NCBI RefSeq assembly: GCF_029852145.1
Contig: NC_079974.1
Location: forward strand, 23,538,082 to 23,602,081
From: Microplitis mediator
Lineage: Eukaryota; Arthropoda; Insecta; Hymenoptera; Braconidae
DNA length: 64,000 nt
Direction: 5' to 3'
Every line of letters starts with the position of its first letter. Position 1 is the stretch's first letter. The notes below the pieces were generated by a model. It had not been told where the DNA came from and did no database searches. It saw only the letters and a list, made by a program, of their open reading frames with translations. Position numbers and translations under genes: made by a program. Positions 25,496-37,970 of the stretch are shown here, piece by piece.

Positions 25496-26282
25496 CTGTG
25501 ACGTCATTAAATAAATAAATACAGAAAAGTTCGAGGCAAAACGAGACACCATTTTTCAAGGGAAATTTTTTTTCCCTAAAATAGGCCGCAATTGCAAAGA
25601 GGAATTTTCATCTCTAGAAATGTAATAATTTTTCTTTTTATAAATAAATTCTCCTTTTTAGAGTCGAAAAAAAAATTTAATAATGGACGGACAGAAATAA
25701 GTCAATGGTGGATTATTAGAGAAAAAAGATATTTAACGAGCACTTAGATTTTATTACTGCTTACAGTACATTTTAAATATTTGCGCAGAGATCGCAATTA
25801 GAATCCCAATGGAGCCCTTTAAACGATATCGCTTGTTCTGTAACATCACTTGAATATCCTCAAGAGATATAGAAAGAGTATATTAATTTCTGTCGTTAGC
25901 CCGCTGTCTGAGCCATCAGTTAAGTGTCTGGTAAATAGATTCCAATAGTATCCATTCGATTCCGGCTCTGCAATTTACTCAGCTTCCGTAAGCTTTTTTA
26001 AAATTAAACCTTTTAGTTAAGTATTTTGTACGTAACTCAGAGAATTATCGACGCAAGGATCTTTTTTTAAATATTAAAAAATTAGCATATAATAATTAGA
26101 ATTTTATGCCGTGATTAAACTAGATTTTATCGTCATCAAGACCTTACACTTTAATGACAAACTCTTGTGTGTAGGAACTTGTACTGCAGGGTACTTAAGT
26201 CGAGGACTCATAAACTTTTATACGCGCATTATATTAAACTTGTTGATATTTAAATTATCATATTATTTTTTATCATAAAAAA
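25496..26282. other. AT-rich unique sequence
   Basis: No gene or repeat recognised. Confidence 0.5.
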
Positions 26283-26751
26283 CCCCTATGAAAAAAATTT
26301 ATAAAAAAAATATATTTTTCATATAAAAAAAATATATTAAAAATACATAAATATATATAAAATATGTATAAAAAATATATTTTAAATAGCTAACTTTACG
26401 CCGATTTTCGTATATATTTTATATATTTTAAATATGTTATAAATATATAAAAAATACATGTATAAAAATATATTTTTTATATAATTTTTATATATTTTTA
26501 AATATAAAAAAAAATATATTTTTTGTATATTTTTATACATCTATTTTTTATATATTCTAAGATATATTTTTAATATATTCAAAATATATAAAGTATATAC
26601 GAACATCGGCCAAAAGTTAGCTATTTAAAATATATTTTTTATACATATTATATATATATTTTTTATGTATTTTTAATATATTTTTATTATATGAAAAATA
26701 CATTTTTTTTATATTTAACATATAATTTTTTATAAATTTTTTTCATGGGGG
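26283..26751. mobile_element. AAATATATTTTT palindromic element
   Basis: About 470 bp, ends CCCCTATGAAAAAAATTTAT and the inverse of CCCCCATGAAAAAAATTTAT, likely AA flanks. It is almost one large palindrome of AAAATATATTTT words, with matching TAGCTAACTTTACGCCGA/ CGGCCAAAAGTTAGCTA segments on the two sides of the centre. Confidence 0.7.
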
Positions 26752-28189
26752 AAAATTTACATATTTTTTATTAAATAATTATTTGAAAAATAAAAAAAAA
26801 AAATAATTCATTTACGCAAAAAGCTGAACGTACTTCCGTTCAATTAATCAAAATTTCAATACCCACGAGAAATTTTCACAATAAATACCAATTACATAAA
26901 TTAACAATTACATTCATGAAAATACACGATAGCTTTTAATTATAAATTTATAATTAAATCCTTTTTCCATTCGTCCTCAGCGCGATATTTGTTTTTAATT
27001 GAAGGCACATAAAAAAAATAATTATTTTTAACCCAATACCGATTTACAAATAAATAAATTGCAAGTAATGTGTCTATATATTTTCTTAGTATTTAGCGAT
27101 TATAAATTTAATATCAGCGATTTCTTTTCGAAACTTTTTTTCCGGCACGTGTATTTAAACTTTTTTTTTTCTGACCAGCGTTGACCCATATCGCGGTGTT
27201 TTATTGCCGCAACTTTTTCGTCTCTTTGCAGGGCTTTTCACTCTGCTAAAAAAAAGGTAAAAGTTATTTTCATGTATTTCTTTGTATCGTTAAACAACAA
27301 TCAATCTCTTTTTTAAGCTTACAATATATTTTGTAGCGAGATGTGATACCCAAGCAAAAAGCTCTTTCATAAAAACATAAATATTCTAGGATCCTGATCG
27401 TTTAAAATATATATAGATATATATGAAAAATGGGTTCATTTAAGTCAAAGGGATTAAAGTTTATAAAGGCTGGACAGCACTAAAGCCCAGATTTTTTAAT
27501 ACTCTTGACCAGTTGAATAAATTTTATTTCAAGTGCATTTTAGATTTGAAAGCTTCAAAAAAAAAAGATCAATATTACACCTTAGTGCTGCTTTTTTATC
27601 AACTTGCTATTTACTTATATTTATTTATTTCGGGTTATTTTTATATTTCATCCGCGAATATTTCAGTTTCTGACTTGCATTGGATGTCAGAGTGGTTTAT
27701 TGTTCCGAGTCAACATTAAAAATTTACCTACGTCAAAGTATATGTATATTTTCATATGAAAATATATAAAACTTTAGAATTGCATCGCTGAATTATTTGT
27801 GACTCCATCAATGTTATATCCATGGTTCATGGAAATAGTGTATATATTATTTATATTCAGACGTTGAATATGAATTTGCGATCTCTGAATTTAAAAGTAT
27901 GACTTACTTGAAGACTGCTGCTATTTATTAATCCATATTGACAGATATCATTTATTCAACTTATGTCAATTGTGAATCAGAAATTATATACATTATCCAA
28001 AGACAAATTTATTATTCTTGATTGTAAGAAATTTAATATCCAGGATTTAAATTCTACAAGAAACTTCATCTCTTTATATTTATACCGTTTACAAAAAAAA
28101 TCTATTTGATACTGGGTAAAAAAATTTCAAGCCAAAAATAATATTCAAATTTTTTCTCGACCGAAAAAAGGCCTAAAGAAAACCAAAAA
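26752..28189. other. AT-rich unique sequence
   Basis: No gene or repeat recognised. Confidence 0.5.
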
Positions 28190-28891
28190 AAATTTGGAAA
28201 ATCCAAAAGTGCACGCCTCGAACGCTCATATTACAATAAAATTAATTATTAATGTTTTTTCTTTATTACAAAATTTTTAAATAAACATATAGACATTTCT
28301 TATTTTTTTTTTTTTAATTTAGTTAATTGGATAACAGTTGGCAAGTCGATTTGTCACACGATATAATAAAAAAAAAAAAAAAAAATTATCTGATGGTAAA
28401 GTGGAGCCTTATAATATCAGCAAAGTTTCATGATAATCATGCCTACTTATATTTGTGGGGGAAAAATGGCGGATTAAGCATTAGTAAACATAATCAGTTT
28501 TCAGTTTTTAATTGATAATAAATGAACGAGAAGGACTACAGTAGTAATATTTAAAAGGCTTCTATTCTACTAAAATCTGAAGCTATTGAAAAAAAAATTG
28601 GACTGATTAATTGAGTTTTTCGACAGATATCTTGCTCACACACGGACATCCCAATTGACGTCCAACTAGTCTCATGTTAAATAATTTTTTTCTTATTATA
28701 GTGTAGCTAAATGAAATTTTTAATTAAATCCAAATTATTCTTTAGAATTTTCTCTAGACATTGGTGTACTTTTTTTTCCACAGAGGTGATTTATGAAATT
28801 AGCAGAAATGATTAAAGGTAGGAAAATCACGTTTTCACGACAAGTCGATTATAGAGCACAACCTCTCCCGCTATCGCGTCCGAGGCGTGCA
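28190..28891 (-). mobile_element. GCACGCCTCG family, long subfamily, copy 3
   Basis: Near-identical to the copy at 2177-2871 over its full length, including both ends and the poly-A-interrupted region after TTGTCACACG. The flank is T/A rich, as for the other copies. High similarity between copies 26 kb apart implies recent spread. Confidence 0.8.
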
Positions 28892-28923
28892 ATAGGACGA
28901 TTCAATTTATCGACCTGTTTATT

Positions 28924-29376
28924 CCCAGGTGGAAAAATATTATAATGTCATTATAATGCGTGTCAAAAATATTTATTTTTCCGAAATTTCCCATCAAAAA
29001 TACCAAAAACTCTGTGTTAAGATAATTAGGTTTAAACTGGAAACAGTCAAAACGAGAAAGGTCAAGAAAAAATATTTTTGCGCAGTGTTCCGGAATCGTT
29101 GTACAATTTTTTGGTGAAATTTGAGTAAACCTCCTTTGATTTAATCGTTTAAGTAAAGCTTATGAAAAAAACGTCTTAGTACTAAGTTTCTGATCCTTCA
29201 GAAAATTTTATTTTAAAGTTATAAATTGACCTTTCTCGCTATGACTGTTTCCAGTTCAAACCTAATTATCTTAACACAGAGTTTTTGGTATTTTTTAGAT
29301 TTTTTATGAGAAATTTTGGAAAAGTAAATATTTTTGACACGCATTATAATGACGTTATAATCTTTTTCTACCTGGG
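28924..29376. mobile_element. CCCAGGTAGAAAAA long-hairpin element
   Basis: 453 bp, ends CCCAGGTGGAAAAATATTAT and the inverse of CCCAGGTAGAAAAAGATTAT, TT on both flanks. The arms are about 170-180 bp and include GGTTTAAACTGGAAACAGTC inverted near-exactly on the other side. It lies 33 bp from the GCACGCCTCG copy at 28190. Confidence 0.8.
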
Positions 29377-30906
29377 TTAAGAATATTCAAATTTCGGCGA
29401 AATTTTGGCCTTTTCCAGATTTAGTATTTTCGGCTCTTTTTCGTGATTTTTGATCCGCGGCAATCAAAGCCGACCTGAATTTTTCCGGACGTACATTCGG
29501 TCATTATTTTTTTAATAAAAGGACCAGATAAAAAAAAATAAATAAATTTTATTGCAACATCCGAGATGTGGATTTTTAAGTGCAACACGTTAGTCCATTT
29601 CAGGAGAGAAACCATCGTCAGAGTATATAACTCGGGTATTTCGCACGCTCGTGCAAGCTTCCGGTTGACGACCCCATTCTCGGGTAAAATTCTTCCGGGT
29701 TACCCACAACCGCAATTCCGCCACCGTAAATGCTCCCGAGTATCGCTCTACCTACCGGACATATCTTACTATTTTTTTTTATTCTCTCACATTTTTATAT
29801 GTGTTCTTCTATTATTTTCCAACGAAACAAAATGAAAATGAAAATAAAAAAATACCTTTCAAAATGACTGTAATTTCACGCCCTTGGACGGCCTTCCTGA
29901 TAAATTTCTGATGCAACCAACAAACACAATGCAAAATTCAAACTATTTTCAAATTTAAAAAAAAAACATTTCAATAACTCATCCAACTGTTAATCAAATT
30001 CCGGAATTTATAACGAATTGGGGAACAAAATAATCCATCAATGCAGACAAAAAGTAAATCTACAGCGATCCCACGATAATTTTAAACAATATTTTTTTTT
30101 CTCAGCTTCAGAGTTTCTCTTCTCCAGTTTTCCGTCTTTTCCATCGCTCCAGTAACTTTTTTTTTTCTTTATTTTTCTAGTCGGCTCATGTAGTCCGTAT
30201 TCGCAGTGTAATCTATGGGGCGTGGCGAAATAGTTTTCGATTTCTCAGTTGCGACTGAGACGACCAAAATTTACAGCTTCTCAGTAATACAGAGTTACTT
30301 TTTTATATCCAATTCTTTCTTCTCTTCTCTTTCCCCATTTCCCAACTGACAGTAAAATACCTCGAGATCTGTCTTACGGTTGAATTATAATTTTCTTACA
30401 CCTCAATCATTGGGTATATTTTCTGGTTCATTTATCCGACAAATTTCCAGCACAGGTACGGTGAGAAATAATAAGTCGAGATCAAGTAAATTTGATGAAT
30501 TTATAATTGGGCGGTAAATTTTTCTCATGACTGATCGGAACCGCAGAAGATTATCAATAATATTGAACTGACGTGTCTTGATCAGTGGGTTCACTATCGA
30601 GTAACTTCTTGATCCCGCGGATTTCGATGGTGTCACTGGGTTAGATGATAAAATACTCAGGAAACTCTGGGTTATGGGCTGGTAGTAGCATCTGCTGGCT
30701 AGACTCCAATGTTTGTTGACTGGAAATTTACCGACCGGCGATTGTTTTGGCCGAGTGCCATTATCTTTGCGAGAAATTTTGACCGGCTCGATGACTCGTG
30801 AATATACAGCATAACATTGTTTTATAACTGTACATATATTTCATATTAAAGTCCTACGGGTTAAAGAATTTGAAACATGAAAAAAATTTCCCGTTGAAAA
30901 GATTTA
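29377..30906. other. Unique sequence with moderate GC
   Basis: Open frames at 29566 and 30403 (minus) match nothing I know and lack start or splice support. Confidence 0.5.
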
Positions 30907-31917
30907 GGGGAAGGGGGGCAAAACGGGATAGGCCGGCAAAATGGGATACTCTCAAAATTTCGTCAAAATTTTTTTTTCTCGAAAAACTTTCGAAAATGGT
31001 CAAAAATGACATCTAGTATCATTTTACACTATTAAAAGCTAAAAAAAAACATTTTTATATTTTTTGCGAAAAGTATAATGTTGGCGCCAATTTCAAATTT
31101 TGAAAAGAAATAACAAGGAAAAACTTCTTTAAAAATATGTTGAGAGTAAATTTTATTACTGACATCAATTTAGAAAGACATTATTAGGGGAGGTTGGGCA
31201 AAGTGGGCCCCTTGAGGCAAAGTAGGCCCCCCTAAAATTTGGAAAGCCTCCAAAATTTTTGGGAAAAGTGGGCCCCCCTAAAATTTGAGAGCAAAGTGAG
31301 CACCCTGAAATTTTCTATGAACGAGGCTCATAATAAGTCACCTTCAATTTTTTACGACTATTCATTTATTACTTATTAGCTTATTTATGGCTTACCCATT
31401 TTTGCCCACTTTGCCCCATATTTTAAAATTCGTAATTTATTATGAACACAGCTTATTCATAACATTTTCAAAGTAAAGAATTTAAAAAAAGTAAAACGAG
31501 CAATAAATTTGTCTCACACAATTTTTTTAGATGGGGGCCCACTTTGCCCCTAATTTTCGATTTTTCAATTTTAATGGACACAGCTTATCAATGTTAAATA
31601 ACAAACAAGGGCCTATAAAGTAGTGTAACGAGTAAAAAAAAGTAAAGATAATCCCATTTCTAGCTTACGGGGCCCACTTTGTCCCACCCTCCCCTACATC
31701 AATTTTATTCAATTGAAAAAAAAAAAAATTTACTTTTTATTGGGGTATCCCATTTTGCCCGCAGAAAATAAAAAATTTTTTTCTGATGGCAGTCTCAAAT
31801 TCGTTATATTTATTTCAAATAGAATCAAAATGAAGCCAATTTACGATATTTATGTCCCTAAAAACTAAATTTTTTGTTAAATATCCCGTTTTGCCCCCCC
31901 CCCCCCCCCCCTTCCCC
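30907..31917 (+). mobile_element. GGGGAAGGGGGGCAAAACGGG family, copy 1, carrying an insertion
   Basis: Ends GGGGAAGGGGGGCAAAACGG inverted, TA at 30905-30906 and 31918-31919. The right end includes a run of 18 C (31894-31911). The element is interrupted at 31187-31694. Without the insertion it matches 41483-41982 along its whole length. Confidence 0.85.
31187..31694 (+). mobile_element. GGGGAGGTTGGGCAAAGTGGG element inserted in another element
   Basis: 508 bp, ends GGGGAGGTTGGGCAAAGTGG and the inverse of GGGGAGGGTGGGACAAAGTG. TA flanks at 31185-31186 and 31695-31696. The uninterrupted site, with one TA, is present in the sister copy near 41760-41775, which fixes both ends and the duplication. 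Confidence 0.9.
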
Positions 31918-32836
31918 TAAGTTTCCATTTTTTTGTTATTTTCTTGTCATCATTCGTTAATTTATATATTTGCTGGTCATTCAGCAACTCCGACTTTTAA
32001 GATACAGAAAAAAAGTTTTAAGACTGGTAGTAGAATAACTATCATATTTCTTGGGCTGGCAAATGCTTGTGATACGTATCACGTGATGTCAGAACGCGAA
32101 TTGCAACGTAAATATTGGACGTGAAACCAGGAGGGAAGCATGAAGTAGTAAAATAAGAAAAGTGAGTTTTTGTTGAAATTAGATGTCAGCATGTGTCCCT
32201 ATTACTCACTAATAAAAAAACTTTTCTCATAAACTTGTTTATTTCTGTTAAACATTTTTCATTAACTCATTTATTCATAGTACTTCTCTAAAGTCTGTAG
32301 TAAAATAAAAATACATAAATATCCCAATTACTTAATAAATACATTAAAATATCTTTTCATCAACATCAACATAAATATTTTTTATACTGAGTTAAAATGG
32401 ATAAAAAAAATATCTAAGTAACCCAGATTTTCACTCACAACTTTTTCCTTTTCTAACTCGAGCTTTCAGAGGCTTTTATTTTTAAAAATTTTACATTTCT
32501 TACTTTTTAAAACTTGCAAGCAGACGCGACTGTGACGGAATAAGGAACCTACTGAGAAATAAAGAAGATGAAGAAAATGAAGGAGAAGAAGAAGAAGAAG
32601 ATGTTGAGTAGTACTTTTTAAAAGTGGTTATGACGCTGGAGGTTTTATAAAGCGCGAGCTAAAAGCCATTACCGTTTTGGACTTTCTTAGGTTTCGGTTC
32701 GTTTGTCGGTCACCTCGTTCGCTATTTAGACATTTTATACCACCGAAGCTTACAGTTACCCAGACAACTGCATTCCAGTTATTCGGCGTTTAAATTCGTT
32801 GAAGACAAAGATGCGAATTGCTAATTACAGGTCAAA
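31918..32836. other. Unique sequence with TATA-like motifs
   Basis: TATAAAG (32646) and TTTATAC (32735) precede ATG at 32811, but no initiator has good spacing. GAA run at 32579. Confidence 0.35.
32579..32602. repeat. (GAA)n microsatellite
   Basis: GAAGGAGAAGAAGAAG-type purine run. Confidence 0.85.
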
Positions 32837-33759
32837 CCCGTATGAAAAAACCATATACTGTCGATAATATATAAAAAATATATGGTAAATAACTGAACAT
32901 ATATGGCGGCAAAATTATTAATATTGATTAATATATGATTTATCATATATAATAATGTATACGTTTAATATTATAATAATCCATATCATTTATAATATAT
33001 GTGATTATATACATGTGATATTGTATCAAAAATTATATGACCGCTTTATATATTAATTTATAACGTAAAATATATGTTTCATCTTATAAATTTATTTATA
33101 ATTTCAATATTATTATAATCTATATAATTTATAATATATATAATTGTATACATATGATATTACATCTCAAATTATATTCTCGTTTTATATATAAACTTAT
33201 AATTTCAATATTATAAAAATTTCGATATTATTATACATAAATAATTTAAAAAATACACTCCTACCAAAAATTAAAGGAAAAAAAAATTTTAGAAATTTTT
33301 TAGTGATTTTTGCAAGACTGTAACTTCATGAAAAATAATCGTATCGAGATTTGAAAAAAAAAGCATTTTATAGCATGAAATCTTTAGTTTTATATTTGTA
33401 AAAATATATATAAACATATATCTATATAAATATATATTAACATACATTTATACAAATATATGTGAACATATATTTATATAATTATATATTTACATGTATA
33501 AATATTATACTTCAGTCATATAATTAAATCATATATCTTATCATATAACTTAAAGTATAGTATAAAATATTATAAGCAATATTTATAAGTTAGCATGTAA
33601 AAAAAATATATTACCGATATATATGTTGCAAATTATAAAATCATATAATATTTCGGCAAAATTTTGTATATGGCTCCATATATGACTTCTTATAATTCCA
33701 TATAATTTATCATATATTTTTAATTATACTGAAGCTCATATATTGCTTTTTCATACGGG
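32837..33759. mobile_element. Diverged ATATATGG-type word-array element
   Basis: Ends CCCGTATGAAAAAACCATAT and the inverse of CCCGTATGAAAAAGCAATAT. Interior of TATAATATAT-type words around a core near 33255-33375. Flanks AA and CA. It lies 26 bp after an ATG (32811) that is preceded by TATA-like motifs, although no exon is established there. Confidence 0.75.
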
Positions 33760-33795
33760 CAACTTTTGAGTGAAAATCAAAATCAATGGGAATGA

Positions 33796-33819
33796 ATGAT
33801 GATGATGATGATGATGATT
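33796..33819. repeat. (GAT)n microsatellite
   Basis: Six to seven GAT units just outside the ATATATGG-type element. Confidence 0.9.
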
Positions 33820-35247
33820 GATTCGTACAAAGCAGCGTGTTAAGTTGAAGTTCTTAAGTACGAAGCTATTCAAATATCGCAACTCGAAGGAACAAACTCG
33901 GATTTAAGTTATGCAAGTACATGCTGAACACACGCTCGAGAGATATTACAGATAATCCCAAGTGTATGGCTGTGCATACATCACGCCTAAGGCACTCATC
34001 AGTCCATTTCTCTACGTCATTGCAAATGTGTTCTTGATGAAATCGCAGTCCCTGATCCGGCGGTTCCCCACGGGCAGTTATGCCCAACGTCCATCTATAC
34101 ACCCCGTCATCACCATTACTATCACCATCATCGAGCACTTCTGAGCTATTTGCGACCATTAATCCGCGATATATATTCCACATATGGATTATTAATCAAG
34201 GCTCCAGTTGATTTCAATCCTCACTTCCTTATCGCTATTTTAATTTCTGTTATTTATTCATAACTCATATAAATACATTCGTTTCAAAATCAGGTTAATC
34301 GAAAATAATTTACCCTTAATTTGCAATGCTAATAACATATATTATTTATTACATAAATTATTGTAAAACTTTCTGAGAGTTATTTCTATTTAATTTAAAA
34401 ATAAATTAACTAAATCTTAACATTATTCGATACTTGAAATTGAAGACGGAAATATCAAATCAAATTTTTAATTTTATTTACCAAGCAGGGGACGTCATAT
34501 TCTGGATTTATTGAATAAATGAAATCAAATTATTCATTCATTAATTCATTTTATGTAGAGATATTGTAAAACTGATCATGTCATTTGAAAACTGACGTTC
34601 AAATTAAAATTGACACTGAACATGATCTCCGCTGTTGTAAATTTTGACCCAAGAGATATTTTTGAAAAAAAAAAATAAAATATCGTTCTACTGAAAATAA
34701 CATCTCGTCTTATCGAGTAAATTAATTGGCAGCGCGGTTTGCTTTGACCTCTGGCTCTCAACAGACACGAGCATTCACCAAATAGCGAATTTATGCTCTC
34801 CCGCGGGTTTATATTTCAAGACTCCCATTCAGTTCCACCCAATCGCTGGACGTTATTTCCATTTTCAATACCCCTGGTTCCTCAAAACTATTTGAATATC
34901 GTCAGTAACATCTGCTCGAGTAGTTTCTTCTCCAAGTCTTCCACAGTACCGCCCGTCTGCTATCCTACACTTGTGACTTCTATTAACTTTTTTTCCTCCT
35001 AAAATTTTATCCCTTTTTACTTTTATATTTTTTGCTAATTTTTTCTTCGCCGTCCAGTCGAATCTTTCCAACACGAGAATAATTTTCCATCCAAACTTTA
35101 TCGACAAAAAAAGTAGTTCAATAATTTTTAGATCATCGTCACAACTTTCAAATAATTCACAATTTCATCTTTAAACATTCACATAAAATCTAGAAGTATC
35201 ACAAAAGTTATGATGACATGTAGCTCAACAGACCTGAAAACTTCTTG

Positions 35248-35248
<1 letters not shown>

Positions 35249-35284
<36 letters not shown>
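35249..35284. repeat. (TA)n microsatellite
   Basis: About 18 TA units uninterrupted. Confidence 0.95.
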
Positions 35285-35286
<2 letters not shown>

Positions 35287-35757
35287 AATTCCAACAAACT
35301 GCACATACTCAAATTTCCATACAAATGTATATTTATTTACCGTCATATATAACGCACATGTCAACGCTTAAAGAAACATTGAAATATAATTCACTGACGG
35401 CAAATGTCATAAATCTAAGCTAATAATTTAACGATTCAGCCGTATTTACTTGAAAATATTATTTGCCCACAGTTAACTAAATTCAGCGAGAAATTTTAAA
35501 ACACATATATTTAACTTTGTTCAGTATCTTTAAAGTTTGCACACATTAACTGCCATAACGCTCTAATCTCCCCCTAAACACACAAAAAAATTTTCCGCCC
35601 TCAGTATTTGATTATTCCTTCATTCGGGGTTGGGATGAAATTATAACACATAATTATACTCGCCTGCTAATTCTTGTAAGACAAATTTGCACATGGATCA
35701 TCATCATCATGGTCCTTACAGGAAACATAAGATTTTTCAGGACTCCTATAAGATCTA

Positions 35758-36696
35758 CACTGTAAAAAGAGCGGTGTTAAAAATGGACTCATTTCAACTC
35801 CGCCCGGTGTTAAAATAAAATTACACCGGTGTTAAAAATACCGGTGTTAAATCGGGGTAACCGGTGTAAAAGCGGAGTAAAATCGGTGTAAAGACGGGGT
35901 AACCGGTGTAAAAGCGGAGTAAAATCGGTGTAAAGGCGGGGTAAAATCGGTGTAAAGACGGGGTAACCGGTGTAAAAGCGGAGTAAAATCGGTGTAAAGG
36001 CGGGGTAAAATCGGTGTAAAGACGGGGTAACCGGTGTAAAAACGGAGTAAAATCGGTGTAAAGACGGGGTAACCGGTGTAAAAGCGGAGTAAAATCGGTG
36101 TAAAGGCGGGGTAAAATCGGTGTAAAGACGGGGTAACCGGTGTAAAAGCGGAGTAAAATCGGTGTAAAGGCGGGGTAAAATCGGTGTAAAGACGGGGTAA
36201 CCGGTGTAAAAACGGAGTAAAATCGGTGTAAAGACGGGGTAACCGGTGTAAAAGCGGAGTAAAATCGGTGTAAAGGCGGGGTAACCAGTGTAAAAACGGA
36301 GTAACATCGGTGTAACAGCGGGATAACCGGTGTATAGGCGGGGTAAACTGCGTCCGCTTGGATTATTAACTTTAAAGATTATAAAACACAAAAAATGTCA
36401 GTTCTTTATGAAAATTAATAAAAAATATCATTTAGTAACAAGTATAGTGATCGAGTAAGTAAAAATATCCACAAAGTAAAATATTTTAACACTGGTAAAG
36501 GATATCTACCCCGGCGGCGGCGTTATTTTAACACCAGTCTAGAATATTTACACCGGTGGCGGCGTTATTTTAACACCGGTCTAGAATATTTACACCGGTG
36601 ACGGCGTTATTTTCACACCGCTTTCAGGGGTAAATTTAACACCGATAATTTTAACACCTACACCGTTTGGACTTACCCCGGTGATTTTTTACAGTG
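35758..36696. mobile_element. CACTGTAAAAA element with an expanded minisatellite
   Basis: 939 bp, ends CACTGTAAAAAGAGCGGTGT and inverse of CACTGTAAAAAATCACCGG, TA on both flanks (35756-35757, 36697-36698). Words ACCGGTGT(T)AAAA. Same family as 46862-47358. Most of the extra length is the array at 35845-36345. Confidence 0.85.
35845..36345. repeat. 21/42-bp minisatellite inside the CACTG element
   Basis: Alternating units GGTGTAAAAGCGGAGTAAAA and GGTGTAAAGACGGGGTAAC, each about 21 bp, in a ~42-bp dimer repeated around a dozen times. Because the period is a multiple of three, it leaves a 193-codon frame open on the minus strand that is not a gene. Confidence 0.9.
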
Positions 36697-36698
36697 TA

Positions 36699-37369
36699 GG
36701 AACCTTACAAGAATTAGCGGGGTAGGTAATTGAAAAACTGATGGTGAAAAAACGGAACCAGCAGCTTTGCCGTAAACAGGAGACTTATCATGGGCGATCA
36801 ATCTGAAGTTAAGCCCACGTGATGCGTGACAAGCTGGTAGATATAACGAGATTCAACGGAGTAGCTTTTCTAGTATCTGGTTACAGCATCTAGTTAGCCC
36901 AGAGGCAGTAGTACCAAGTAGTATAGAGTTGACTGGAAACTCTCACATCGTGGGATGTTGCTTCTGGTACCGGGTCTGCTAGTGCCAGTAAGGCTCTTGC
37001 TGCTTTACCTCGAGTAATTAATAAGGGCGACGTTATTGGCTTTGCCTCGCTGGACAGTCTATCGAAAATTTAGCAAACTAAATACCATCAGAGCTAACCT
37101 ATTGCGTTTCACATCATTTCACGATGGCATGGACGTATTTGGACCTTTTGCCGATAATTTCTCATGAATATTGTATCCCAGGGCAATCATTTTTTTATCC
37201 TGTCTCTGATATTCCCAATATTTCTTCAGCTTCTGAATTCTAGGCCCCAAATAACTATTTACTATCAATCTGTCTATGCTATTTTGGCGCCCAAATTTTG
37301 AAATTCTTAATTATTGACATTGAATTTATTATTTATCAATAATTCTCGGCTGTTTTTAGAATAATAATA
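36699..37369. other. GC-moderate unique sequence
   Basis: No long open frame despite its composition; nothing recognised. Confidence 0.5.
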
Positions 37370-37970
37370 GGGGAGACCGGGACAAGACGGCCCACCTCAA
37401 AAATTAACCAAAAATTTTTTTTTCTTGTTTTCTTTTGATTATCACAAATTTAGATTATTTACTCATTTTTAGCCCGATACGTGAAACTTGGGGCAAAATG
37501 AACCACTCAAAAATTCTAAAAGAAAATGTATTTCATAGTATTATAACCTAGTCATGATTAATTTAATAGAAATATCATTTTTTGGTTAATTATATGGATT
37601 TGGATTAAAATAGAGCATTTGAAAAAGTTAAAAAAACCAATAATCAATTTTCTACAGAAGTGAAAAAATGACTCGTATTATATCAAAAAAGGTTATTTCG
37701 AGTAATATTAAAGTAAATACAGTTGTTAAAGAGAAAAATATAAACATTTGTTACGCGGGAAATTTTTTTACAATTAAAAAAAAAAAATTTTTTTTTTCAT
37801 TTTTTTTCGGAGGGGGCCGTCTTGCCCCAAAAAAAAAAATTTTTTTTCAGGAGCTTCACCAAAATTTTGGTGAATTGAGTTCAAGTTGGACAAGAGTAAA
37901 TCGACTTGATGGTTAAAAGCCACAAATAATAATAACCGGCTTAGGTGGGCCGTCTTGCCCCGGTTTCCCC
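37370..37970 (+). mobile_element. GGGGAGACCGGGGCAAG family, copy 2
   Basis: Same family as 22853-23476, flanked by TA (37368-37369, 37971-37972). It lacks the second GGGGCAAGAAGGCCCACC word near the left end that the other copies have, so word number varies between copies. Confidence 0.85.

Larger units (their letters stand above)
33760..35757. other. Unique sequence
   Basis: A 105-codon minus-strand frame (33866-34183) starts with ATG and has mixed composition but no recognisable motif. (TA)n at 35249. Confidence 0.4.

Noticed and set aside
33866..34183. 105-codon minus-strand frame starting with ATG
   Set aside because: Mixed composition but nothing recognisable and no promoter; overlapping plus-strand frame equally open.
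35810..36391. 193-codon minus-strand open frame, the longest in the window
   Set aside because: Pure product of the 21/42-bp minisatellite; a period divisible by three keeps the frame open.
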